Shown piece after piece: positions 53,104 through 61,180 of a stretch of DNA of 64,000 nucleotides. The DNA is from Ramlibacter sp. Leaf400 (GTDB taxonomy: Bacteria > Pseudomonadota > Gammaproteobacteria > Burkholderiales > Burkholderiaceae_C), in assembly GCF_001424545.1 (NCBI RefSeq), contig NZ_LMQL01000009.1, positions 62,001-126,000 of the forward strand. The letters are read 5' to 3'. Numbering within the stretch: position 1 is the stretch's first letter; every line of letters begins with the position of its first letter. The translations under genes and the position numbers were made by a program. A model generated the notes under the pieces. It worked only from the letters and a program-made list of their open reading frames with translations. It was not told the origin of the DNA and searched no databases.

Positions 53104-53922
53104 CTATGCGGCGTCCGTCGGCGACTCGTGCAGGCTGACGGCGATCCCTTCCAGCGCGGGGCTCGCCGCCGGATAGCGCTTCATCACCAATGGGTCGTGG
53201 CCGGGCACGATGTGCGCCGGCGACCCGGCCAGCCGCTGCAGCGTGCCGTAGCCGTCGACCGCCTCGCCGACGTTGAACATGGTGGTGAACACGCGCTTCT
53301 TCTCGAAGTGCTCGTAGAAGTGGCTGGCGTCGGAGGCCAGCACCACCCAGCCGCGCTGGGTATGGACGCGCACGCACTGCAGCCCATGGGTGTGGCCGCC
53401 GATGCGGTGCAGGCTGATGCCGGGAGCGAGGTCGGCGTCGCCCCGGTGGAACTCGACGCGGTCCTTGTAGACCATGCGCACCATGCCGATCACCTCGTCC
53501 ACCTCGTAGCCGTGGTTGAACTGCCGGTGGCGCATGTGGCGGCCGGTGGCATAGGCCATCTCGTCGTCCTGCAGGTGGAAGCGGGCCTGCGCGAAGCTGT
53601 CGAAGGTGCCCACGTGGTCGTAGTGCAGGTGCGTGATGACCACGTCCTTGACCGTCGCGGCCTCCACGTCCAGCAGCGCCAGCCCCTGCGCGGGCGTGCG
53701 CAGCAGGGTGCGGCCGCGCCGGGCGGCGACCTCCGCGGCGAAGCCGGTGTCCACCACGAGCGTGCGGCCCGCCCCGCGGACCAGCCAGAGGTAGTAGTCC
53801 ATCGGCATGGGCGCGTCGTGCGCGTCGCCGCCGATGAAGTGGTTGGCACGGCGGCCGTCGCGCGTGGCGTAGCGGATGGCGAAGACCTGGTACTGCGGCA
53901 GGCCGGGCGTGGGGGTGCTCAT
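53104..53922 (-). CDS. Metallo-beta-lactamase-fold hydrolase, lactonase-like (paralogue 1)
   Basis: A 272-residue MBL-fold hydrolase. Zinc ligands are H98, H100, D102, H103 (ITHLHYDHVG) plus His residues in IGGHTHGLQ and VPGHDPLV and the Asp in SDASHFYEH. It is cytoplasmic, with no signal peptide. Its ATG overlaps the flavoprotein stop by 4 bp. It heads the first module (MBL, TctC, TctC, PrpD, PrpD). A lactone ring-opening step after the flavoenzyme is a reasonable guess. Confidence 0.87.
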   Translation of the reverse strand: MSTPTPGLPQYQVFAIRYATRDGRRANHFIGGDAHDAPMPMDYYLWLVRGAGRTLVVDTGFAAEVAARRGRTLLRTPAQGLALLDVEAATVKDVVITHLHYDHVGTFDSFAQARFHLQDDEMAYATGRHMRHRQFNHGYEVDEVIGMVRMVYKDRVEFHRGDADLAPGISLHRIGGHTHGLQCVRVHTQRGWVVLASDASHFYEHFEKKRVFTTMFNVGEAVDGYGTLQRLAGSPAHIVPGHDPLVMKRYPAASPALEGIAVSLHESPTDAA

Positions 53923-55955
53923 GCAAGGCTCCGGATCGGTGGGGCGGTGGCGGCGCGGCTGGGGGTGTGCGGCGCGGCCGGCGAAGCGCGCTCGGCATCC
54001 AGCGCCAGGGCGGCCATCCAGGCGTCGCGGATCGCGGCCAGGAAGTCGCCGGGCGCCTGGCTGTCGCCGATGCGGGTGTAGGGCACGCCGGTGGCTTCCA
54101 GCGCGGGCAGCACCGAGAGGTCGGGCTCGGGGCCGGTGGCGAACACCAGCACCTGGCCGATCTCCAGTTCGGCGGGCGCGCCGTCGGCGACCTGCACGTG
54201 CAGGCGGTCGGCGATGGCCGACTCGATGCGGCAGCGCGAGATGAGGCGCACGCCGGCGGCCTCCAGCCGCTCCAGCAGTTCCAGGCGGTTGTTGCGCGCC
54301 ATGCCGGAGGCGAACACCGACGTCATCTCCAGCAGCTGGATGCGGCAGTCCTGCAGGCGCAGCAGGTCGGCCAGCTCGGCGCCGACCATGCCGCCGCCCA
54401 CGATGGTGACCAGGGCGCCGGCCGGGATCTTTTCGGTGTGCTCGAACAGCTCCCAGGCGTGGAACACCGGGATGCCGGAGGCCAGGCGCTGCAGCGACAG
54501 CGGCGGCTTGCGCGGCTTGGAGCCGGTGGCCACCATCACATGGTCGGGCGCGAAGCCGCGGATCGCGGCCTCGTCGGCGTCGATGCCGGTGCGCACGCGG
54601 ACCCCGAGCTTCTCCAGTTGCTGCCAGCGGTCGGTCCACACCGGCCAGACCTCCTGCTTGTCGGGCGCGGCGACGGCCAGGTGGATCTGGCCGCCGGGGC
54701 GCTGCGCGCGCTCCCACACCTCGACCTGGTGGCCGCGGCCGGCGAGCACGCGCGCCGCTTCGATGCCGGCCACGCCGGCGCCCAGCACAAGCACCCTGGC
54801 CGGACGCGTGGTGGGCGCGGACAGCTGGGGCTCGGCATGTTCCAGCGTCTCGAACTCGGTGCCCACCATGGGGTTCTGCACGCAGGAGACGTCCTTCTCC
54901 AGCGTCAGGCGCTCGAAGCAGACGTTGCAGGCGATGCAGCGGCGGATCGGGGCGTCGACCTTGCCGAAGGCCTTGGCGCACCAGTGCGCATCGACGTACA
55001 GCGCGCGGCCCAGCGACACGAAGTCGGCGGCGCCCGACTGCAGCAGGTCCTCGGCATCCTGGGGCTCCACCACGCGGCCGGCCAGCAGCACGGGGATGGA
55101 CACCGCCGCCTTGATCGGCTTGGCCACGGGGCCCAGGCAGCCGCGCGGGAACGAAGGCGGCTGGATGCAGAACTTGGACAGCTGCGGGCTCTCGTTGCTG
55201 CCGCCCGAAAGGTCGATCGCCGCCACGCCCGCGCGTTCGACGGCCTGGGCCAGCTGGACGATCTCCTCCTGCGTGTAGCCGGCGGGATGGAACTCGCTGG
55301 CGCTCAGGCGGACGATCAGGCGCAGCTGCGGCAGGGCCTCCTTGACGCGGTCTATCGTCTCCAGCAGCAGGCGCATGCGGTTCTCGATCGCGCCGCCGTA
55401 CTGGTCGGTGCGCTGGTTGATGCGCCGCGTGAAGAACTGCTGGAACAGGTAGCCGTTGGCGGCATGGATCTCCACGCCGTCGTAGCCCGCGCGCCAGAGC
55501 CGGCGCGCGGCGTCGACGAACAGGCGCTGGATCTCGTGGATCTCGGCCACGCGCAGCGCGCGCACGGCGTCGCCGGTGTTGGGGTTGACCCAGTCGGACG
55601 GCCCGACCGGCTCCATGTTCAGCACGTGGCGCCGCAGCAGCGCGCCGCGGTGGTTGAGCTGGCCGAAGACGGCGCAGTCGTGTTCCTTGATGGCCTCGAC
55701 GATGCTGGCCAGGCCGGGGATGAAGCGGTCGTGGTAGCAGCACAGCGAGTTGTGGTGCGGGCGCGCGTGCTGCGTCACCACCATCGCCTCGGTCATGATC
55801 GCGCCCACCCCGCCGCGGGCGCGCTCCGCGTAGTACGCGACGTCGCGTGCGGTCGAGAGGCCGTCGGTGGTGCTGTAGTTGGTGCCCATGGGCGCCATCA
55901 CCACGCGGTTCTTCAGGCGCAGGCCGCCGATCGATCCAGGTTGTTCCAGAAGCAT
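53919..55955 (-). CDS. NADH:flavin oxidoreductase of the 2,4-dienoyl-CoA reductase type
   Basis: A 678-residue fusion. The N-terminal Old Yellow Enzyme TIM barrel binds FMN (VVMAPMGTNYS; H164 in VEIHAANGYL; Tyr nearby). A [4Fe-4S] motif C340-x2-C343-x2-C346...C358 (RRCIACNVCF) follows. The C-terminal FAD/NAD(P) Rossmann part has VLVLGAGVAGIEAA and TIVGGGMVGAEL. Such enzymes (FadH, BaiCD, trimethylamine dehydrogenase relatives) reduce alpha,beta-unsaturated carbonyls or demethylate amines. It is the first gene of the 13-gene run and divergent from LysR (82 bp), so its expression is probably LysR-controlled. Confidence 0.9.
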   Translation of the reverse strand: MLLEQPGSIGGLRLKNRVVMAPMGTNYSTTDGLSTARDVAYYAERARGGVGAIMTEAMVVTQHARPHHNSLCCYHDRFIPGLASIVEAIKEHDCAVFGQLNHRGALLRRHVLNMEPVGPSDWVNPNTGDAVRALRVAEIHEIQRLFVDAARRLWRAGYDGVEIHAANGYLFQQFFTRRINQRTDQYGGAIENRMRLLLETIDRVKEALPQLRLIVRLSASEFHPAGYTQEEIVQLAQAVERAGVAAIDLSGGSNESPQLSKFCIQPPSFPRGCLGPVAKPIKAAVSIPVLLAGRVVEPQDAEDLLQSGAADFVSLGRALYVDAHWCAKAFGKVDAPIRRCIACNVCFERLTLEKDVSCVQNPMVGTEFETLEHAEPQLSAPTTRPARVLVLGAGVAGIEAARVLAGRGHQVEVWERAQRPGGQIHLAVAAPDKQEVWPVWTDRWQQLEKLGVRVRTGIDADEAAIRGFAPDHVMVATGSKPRKPPLSLQRLASGIPVFHAWELFEHTEKIPAGALVTIVGGGMVGAELADLLRLQDCRIQLLEMTSVFASGMARNNRLELLERLEAAGVRLISRCRIESAIADRLHVQVADGAPAELEIGQVLVFATGPEPDLSVLPALEATGVPYTRIGDSQAPGDFLAAIRDAWMAALALDAERASPAAPHTPSRAATAPPIRSLA

Positions 55956-55997
55956 GGGGCGATGCTAGGAACCCTCATTACTTTGATCAACCACATA

Positions 55998-56028
55998 GAA
56001 TTCCGTTGACTTGTGAATTGAATTCCGT
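55998..56028. promoter_or_regulatory. Putative LysR operator: two direct GAATTCCGT repeats
   Basis: GAATTCCGT occurs at 55998-56006 and 56020-56028, spaced 22 bp (two turns), in the AT-richest part of the 82-bp divergent region. A TTGACT box lies between them (56006-56011). LysR regulators typically occupy such paired sites and control both their own gene and the divergent operon. Confidence 0.5.
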
Positions 56029-56037
56029 AATCGGGCC

Positions 56038-56955
56038 ATGGACAACCTCAACGCCCTCGTCGTGTTCGCCCGGGTCGCGGAAGCGCGCAGCTTCACCGCG
56101 GCCGCCCAGCGGCTGGGCCTGACCTCCTCCGCGGTGAGCAAGGCGGTGTCCCGCCTGGAGCATGAGCTCGGGGTCCGGCTGCTCAACCGCTCCACCCGCC
56201 TGGTCACGTTGACCAGCGATGGCGTCGGCTTCTTCGAGCACTGCCGCCAGATCCTGGCCGCGGTCGAGGAGGCGGAGCGCTCGGTCACCCAGTCCAGGGG
56301 CACGCCCCACGGGCGGCTGCGCCTGCAGATGCCGGTGGGCTTCGGCCGCAGGGTGGTGGTGCCTGCACTGCGCCGGCTCACGCAGACCCATCCGGGCCTG
56401 GTGGTGGACGCGGAGCTGATCGACCGCGTGGCCGACCTGGCCTACGAGGGCTTCGACGCCGCCATCCAGATCGGCCAGGTGAGCGACGAGCGGCTGGTCG
56501 CCCGGACCCTTTGCCGGCTGCGCTTCACGGCGCTCGCTTCACCGGATTACCTGGCGCGGCACGGCGAGCCGCGCACGCCCGACGACCTGGAGGGGCACGA
56601 CTGCCTGGGCTACGTGTCGCCCCTCACCGGCGGCTACCGCCCCTGGGACTTCAGCAAGGACGGCCAGTCGTTCTCGCGGCGCGTGTCGGGCCGGCTGAAC
56701 GTGAACAACGCCGACTCGCTGCTGGAGGCGGCCATCGCCGGGATGGGCATCGCCATGATCAGCAACTTCATCGCCGCGGAGGCGATCGGCGCGGGCCAGC
56801 TCAAGCCCATCCTGACCGACTACGTCGCGCCGGGCCCCAAGGTGTACATCGTCTATCCGCCCAGCCGCACCGTGTCGCTCAAGCTGCGCACGGTCATCGA
56901 CTTCCTGGAGGAAGCGATCTTCGGGACCGAGCAGGTGTTCGAGCAGCAGCCGTGA
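56038..56955 (+). CDS. LysR-family transcriptional regulator
   Basis: A 305-residue regulator: N-terminal winged helix-turn-helix (MDNLNALVVFARVAEARSFT, then TSSAVSKAVSRLEHELG) and a C-terminal periplasmic-binding-like effector domain from about residue 90. It belongs to the CrgA/DUF-type LysR group common in Burkholderiales. It is divergent from the flavoprotein that heads the 13-gene operon and converges on the tctA gene, so it is the natural candidate regulator of the operon. Confidence 0.91.
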   Translation: MDNLNALVVFARVAEARSFTAAAQRLGLTSSAVSKAVSRLEHELGVRLLNRSTRLVTLTSDGVGFFEHCRQILAAVEEAERSVTQSRGTPHGRLRLQMPVGFGRRVVVPALRRLTQTHPGLVVDAELIDRVADLAYEGFDAAIQIGQVSDERLVARTLCRLRFTALASPDYLARHGEPRTPDDLEGHDCLGYVSPLTGGYRPWDFSKDGQSFSRRVSGRLNVNNADSLLEAAIAGMGIAMISNFIAAEAIGAGQLKPILTDYVAPGPKVYIVYPPSRTVSLKLRTVIDFLEEAIFGTEQVFEQQP

Positions 56956-57009
56956 GGGCGCGATTCGCGCGGCACGCCTGCGGGGCCAGCGTCGGCCGAT
57001 CCCCTCGGA

Positions 57010-58506
57010 TCAGAAAGCCACCTGCCGCCTGCCGCGCACCAGCCGCAGCAGCGGCAGGCCGACCCACACCAGGAACGTGAGGGCCGCCAGTGCGGCGGCG
57101 ATGGGCCGGCCGACGAAGGCGGTCAGGTTGCCGTCCGACTTGATCATCGAAGTGATGAAGTTCTCCTCCAGCATGCCGCCCAGCACCACGCCCAGGATCG
57201 CGGGTGCGATCGGGAAGCGGTTGGCCTCCAGCAGGTAGGCGATCACGCCGGCCACCAGCATCACGGCGATGTCGAAGGGCGTGTTGTTGATGGCGAAGGT
57301 CCCCACGATGCAGAACAGCAGGATCAGCGGCATCAGCACGTTGCGCGGCACCCGCAGGATGCGCTTGGCCACCTTGATGCACAGCAGTCCCAGCGGGACC
57401 ATGATGATGTTGGCGATGATGAAGAGCAGGAACACCGCATAGATGTTCTGCGGGTTCGTCGTGAAGAGCGTCGGCCCCGGGTTCATGTTCTTCATGTACA
57501 GCACGCCGATCACGATGGCCGTGATCGAGTCGCCGGGGATGCCGAACACCAGCGCCGGGATCCACGCGCCGGCCAGCGCGCTGTTGTTGGCGGCGCCCGA
57601 CTCCACGATGCCTTCGGGGTGGCCGGTGCCGAACTTCTCCGGCTCCTTGGAGAACCGCTTGCTCATCGCATAGGACATCCAGGCGGCGATGTCCGCGCCG
57701 GCGCCGGGCAGCGCGCCCACCGCCGTGCCCAGGGTGCTGCCCCGCAGGATCTGCACCGGGTACTTCCTGGCCAGGTTCCACTGCCCCCGCATCACGTTGC
57801 CGACCTTGTCGACCACCAGCTGCGCCGGCGGGCTGGTGTCCACGACGTAGCGGATCACCTCGGAGATGGCGAACATGCCGATCATCATCGGGATCATCCC
57901 GATGCCACCGGTCAGCTCCGGGTTGCCGAAGGTGAAGCGCGGAAAGCCCGCCGGGTTGCCCAGGCCCACGCAGGCCACCAGCAGGCCGAGCATCAGCGTG
58001 ACCAGGCCCTTGAGCGGCTGGTCGCCGGTGATGAACACGGCGCAGGTGAGGCCCAGCAGCACCAGCCAGAAATACTCGAACGAGCTGAAGTTGAGCGCGA
58101 AGTCGGCCAGCGCGGGCGCCGCGACGATCAGCACCACCGTCCCGAAGAGCCCGCCGATGGCGGAGAACACCAGGCCGGCGCCGAGCGCGAGTTCGGCCTC
58201 GCCCTTGCGGGTCATGGCGTACGCCTCGTCCGTGTAGGCGGCCGAGGCGGGCGTGCCCGGGATGCGCAGCAGGCAGCCGGGGATGTCGCCGGCGAAGATC
58301 GCCATGGCGGTGGCGGTCACCATCGCCGCGATGGCGGGGATGGGCGGCATGAAGAAGGTGACCGGCACCAGCAGCGCCGTGGCCATCGTCGCCGTGAGGC
58401 CGGGGACGGCGCCGACGAACAGCCCGAAGAGCGAGGCCCCCACCATCACCGCGATGGTGTAGGGCTCGAACACCATCGCGAAGGCTTGCGCCACGGCCTG
58501 GAACAT
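57010..58506 (-). CDS. tctA: TTT transporter large permease subunit TctA
   Basis: A 498-residue inner-membrane protein with about 12 hydrophobic segments and TctA hallmarks: GLFVGAVPGLTATMATALL near the N-terminus and ALPGAGADIAAWMSYAMSKR plus GIVESGAANNSALAGAWIPALVFGIPGD in the middle. It forms the sodium- or proton-driven channel of the tripartite tricarboxylate system. It is the last gene of the TctC-TctB-TctA operon (9 bp after tctB). This is the only TctA in the window. Confidence 0.94.
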   Translation of the reverse strand: MFQAVAQAFAMVFEPYTIAVMVGASLFGLFVGAVPGLTATMATALLVPVTFFMPPIPAIAAMVTATAMAIFAGDIPGCLLRIPGTPASAAYTDEAYAMTRKGEAELALGAGLVFSAIGGLFGTVVLIVAAPALADFALNFSSFEYFWLVLLGLTCAVFITGDQPLKGLVTLMLGLLVACVGLGNPAGFPRFTFGNPELTGGIGMIPMMIGMFAISEVIRYVVDTSPPAQLVVDKVGNVMRGQWNLARKYPVQILRGSTLGTAVGALPGAGADIAAWMSYAMSKRFSKEPEKFGTGHPEGIVESGAANNSALAGAWIPALVFGIPGDSITAIVIGVLYMKNMNPGPTLFTTNPQNIYAVFLLFIIANIIMVPLGLLCIKVAKRILRVPRNVLMPLILLFCIVGTFAINNTPFDIAVMLVAGVIAYLLEANRFPIAPAILGVVLGGMLEENFITSMIKSDGNLTAFVGRPIAAALAALTFLVWVGLPLLRLVRGRRQVAF

Positions 58507-58515
58507 GGGGGACCT

Positions 58516-58995
58516 CTACCAGGCCAGGGGCGTCAGCACGCCCCAGGGCAGGGGAACGCGCAGCAGCTTGTAGAACGCGAAGTGCACCACCAGCGCGGCG
58601 ACGACGGCGATGAGGAGCGCGCGGCCGGTGGGCACGCGCAGCACCTTGAACAGGGCCACCAGGATGATGGTCGCCGTCGGCAGGAAGCCCAGCGCATTCA
58701 CGCCGAAGATGTAGAGCAGCACCGAGCCGAGCAGCACCGCCAGCGCGGCCACGTGGCGCGGCGACCGCACCCACTCGTCCCACTCGAACCAGGGCTCGCC
58801 GCTCGACTGGCGGCGCCGCCACCCTTGCGCCAGCAGCACCACGCCGGCGACGCACAGGCCGGCGGCGATGATGCCGGGAAAGAGCGCCGGGCCGACCGGC
58901 TGGCCCGGGATCTTGGGGAACCCCTGGATCGAGAAGAGCACCACCGCGCCCAGCGCGAGGAACAGCGCGCCGAAGACGGCGTCGTTGAGTTTCAC
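58516..58995 (-). CDS. tctB: TTT transporter small permease subunit TctB
   Basis: A 159-residue membrane protein with four hydrophobic segments (LFLALGAVVLFS, LFPGIIAAGLCVAGVVLLA, VAALAVLLGSVLLYIFG, ATIILVALFKVLR and following), matching TctB. It partners TctA. GTG 58995 is the likely start, 7 bp after the TctC stop. The only TctB in the window. Confidence 0.9.
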   Translation of the reverse strand: MKLNDAVFGALFLALGAVVLFSIQGFPKIPGQPVGPALFPGIIAAGLCVAGVVLLAQGWRRRQSSGEPWFEWDEWVRSPRHVAALAVLLGSVLLYIFGVNALGFLPTATIILVALFKVLRVPTGRALLIAVVAALVVHFAFYKLLRVPLPWGVLTPLAW

Positions 58996-59002
58996 CGGCC
59001 GC

Positions 59003-59986
59003 TTACTTGGCCAGGCCCACGGCCTTCATCGTGGCGCCCAGTTCGGCGTCCGACTTGGCCATGAACTTGCCGAATTCGTCGGCGGGCGCGTAGATCACGC
59101 CGAAGCCCCGGCTGGCCATGAACTCGGTGTACTCCTTGCTGGCGGCGATCTTGCCGACGGCGGCGGCCAGCTTGTCCTGCACGTCCTTGGGGAGGCCCTT
59201 GGGCGCGACGATGCCGCGCCACGCGGCCATGGTCCAGTTGCTGCCCAGCGCCGATTTGACGGTGGGCACGTTGGGGTACAGCGACGCGGGCTTCTCGCTC
59301 ATGATGGCCAGGCTCCTGACCTTGCCGGCATCGATCAGCGAACGGGCTTCCGGCAGCGACACCGGGGCGATCTCGATGCCGCCGGCCACCATGTCCTGCA
59401 GGCCGGGCGCCGCGCCGTTGCTGGGCACCCAGGGCACCGCGGCCGGGTCGATCTTCTGGTCACGCAGCAGCCCCGCCAGCGCCAGGTGCCAGATGCCGCC
59501 CTGGCCGGTGCCGGAGGCCTTGAATTTCCCGGGGTTGGCCTTCACGGCCGCCAGCAGGTCCTGGATGGTCTTGTATGGCGCATCCGCGCGCACCTGCACC
59601 CCGGCGGGGTCGGCGTTCACCAGGCCGATGGGCGTGTACGACGCGCCGGAGAGCTCGGTCAGGCCCTGCCAATGCATCATGCCGATCTCCACCGTCGCCA
59701 TGCCGATGGTGTAGCCGTCGGGCGGGGCCGACGCGATGGCCGCGTGCCCGACCACGCCGCTGCCGCCGGTGCGGTTGACGACGTTGACGGGCTGGCCGAG
59801 TTCCTTTTCCAGCAGCGATCCGATGATGCGGGCCGTGGCGTCGGTGCCTCCGCCCGCGCCCCAGGGCACGATGAGCGTCACCGGCCGGCTCGGATAGGCC
59901 TGGGCGAAAGCCGGCGCGGTCCATGCGAATCCCAGGCCGATGACGGCGGCGGAGACAAGGGCGCGGCGAATCCTGCTGGCGGTCAT
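59003..59986 (-). CDS. tctC: TTT transporter periplasmic receptor TctC
   Basis: A 327-residue Bug/TctC receptor, the one of eight in the window with a dedicated permease. The signal ends at APAFAQA, then YPSRPVTLIVPWGAGGGTD. An AAGGAGC site precedes ATG 59986. First gene of the tctCBA operon. The Trp in PWGAGG instead of Phe-Pro in the ligand loop separates it from the orphan receptors, so its ligand may differ. Confidence 0.93.
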   Translation of the reverse strand: MTASRIRRALVSAAVIGLGFAWTAPAFAQAYPSRPVTLIVPWGAGGGTDATARIIGSLLEKELGQPVNVVNRTGGSGVVGHAAIASAPPDGYTIGMATVEIGMMHWQGLTELSGASYTPIGLVNADPAGVQVRADAPYKTIQDLLAAVKANPGKFKASGTGQGGIWHLALAGLLRDQKIDPAAVPWVPSNGAAPGLQDMVAGGIEIAPVSLPEARSLIDAGKVRSLAIMSEKPASLYPNVPTVKSALGSNWTMAAWRGIVAPKGLPKDVQDKLAAAVGKIAASKEYTEFMASRGFGVIYAPADEFGKFMAKSDAELGATMKAVGLAK

Positions 59987-60177
59987 GGAGGCTCCTTCTG
60001 TCGTCGACCTGACGAAGGTCCTGAATCTAGAGCCATCCCGACCGGGGGGAATCAGGGTGAACCATAGCGGCGACCCGGGCCGGCCTGCGGCCCGCGCGCG
60101 AACGGCACAGTTGCTTACCGCGTCGCTACAGCCGGGTTACAGCCCATCCCTAGAATCCGCGGGCTTCCACCCCATCG

Positions 60178-60405
60178 ATGCCCTTGATCCTCCACGCCCC
60201 CCGCCGCGCCGCCCGCGCCCTTCTTCTCGCCGCCTGCGCCGTGCCGCTGGGCGGCTGCGCCGTCGTGACGGCGGTGGACACCGCGGCCAGCCTCGCGATC
60301 TCGGCCACCGGCCTGGCCGCCGACGCCGCCATCGGCACCGTCCGGTTGACCGGCAAGGCGATCGGCGCCGCCGACCTGGCGATCCCGGACCGCGAGGAGC
60401 CGTAA
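60178..60405 (+). CDS. Small lipoprotein
   Basis: A 75-residue protein. The basic n-region (APRRAARALLLAACA) is followed by lipobox PLGGC, then an Ala/Thr-rich hydrophobic mature part (VVTAVDTAASLAISATGLAADAAIG) like short outer-membrane lipoproteins common in betaproteobacteria. A GGAGCCG/CGGCTCC hairpin (60396-60413) has the stop codon in its loop but no T-run. Function unknown. Confidence 0.68.
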   Translation: MPLILHAPRRAARALLLAACAVPLGGCAVVTAVDTAASLAISATGLAADAAIGTVRLTGKAIGAADLAIPDREEP

Positions 60406-60451
60406 GCGGCTCCTGGCCGGTCGCAGGCGCTGCGACGGTTCTCTTTCGGAT

Positions 60452-61180
60452 TCAGCCTTCCGCGGGCACGGCCCAGGTGCGTCCGCGCGCGCGGCTGACC
60501 GGGTCCACCCCCAGGAAGGTTTCCAGGATCAGGTGCGTGTCGGTCAGGATCGGCGCCATGCTCCAGCGGTCCAGGGCGTCGTTGCCGATGCGCACCATGC
60601 CGATGTGCTGGCCGATGTCGGCGTCGATGCGCGGGTCCACGTCGTAGAAGCCCAGCGCAAAACGCAGCCGCTCCACGTCCGCCTTCTCGCCGGTCAGGAA
60701 GGTCCAGCCGGGGCCGACGCGGTGCAGCGAACGGTAGGCCTTCAGGTCCGCCGGCCGGTCGTACTCGGGCTGCAGCGAGATCGAGTACATGAACACGTCG
60801 CGCCCGACGCGGTCGCCCAGCGCTTCCTGCACCTCCCGCAGCTTCTGCGTCATGGGCGGACAGCGCTCGTTGCACTGCGCGTACATCATGCTGACGAACA
60901 CGGTGCGGCCGCGCACCAGGTCGGAATAGAACCGCACCTGCCGTCCCTCGTGCGTCACCAGGGGCAGGTCGGGGAAGCGGCCGGTGGCGGCGCTGCTCGC
61001 AGGAACCCGCCCCATGGCCGAGGGTGCACCCGGCGCGGCATCGAGCAGGAAGGCCAGGCCCACGCCGCCCGTGGCGGCCAGGCCGCCGGCGCAGGCGGTG
61101 AGCCAGTCGCGCCGGCCAGGAGGCGGCACGGCTTTCTGGGCCGCGCCGGCTTCGTCTCGGGGATCAGGGGAGGATGTCAT
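60452..61180 (-). CDS. SCO1/SenC-family copper chaperone/thioredoxin-like protein
   Basis: A 242-residue membrane-anchored protein. An N-terminal cytoplasmic stretch and one hydrophobic segment (WLTACAGGLAATGGVGLAFLL) precede the thioredoxin-like SCO domain. The copper ligands are C in MYAQCNERCPP (CxxxC) and the distal His in IGQHIGMVRI. SCO proteins deliver copper to cytochrome oxidase CuA or other cuproenzymes. Its start overlaps the multicopper oxidase gene by 17 bp, so it may serve that enzyme. Confidence 0.87.
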   Translation of the reverse strand: MTSSPDPRDEAGAAQKAVPPPGRRDWLTACAGGLAATGGVGLAFLLDAAPGAPSAMGRVPASSAATGRFPDLPLVTHEGRQVRFYSDLVRGRTVFVSMMYAQCNERCPPMTQKLREVQEALGDRVGRDVFMYSISLQPEYDRPADLKAYRSLHRVGPGWTFLTGEKADVERLRFALGFYDVDPRIDADIGQHIGMVRIGNDALDRWSMAPILTDTHLILETFLGVDPVSRARGRTWAVPAEG

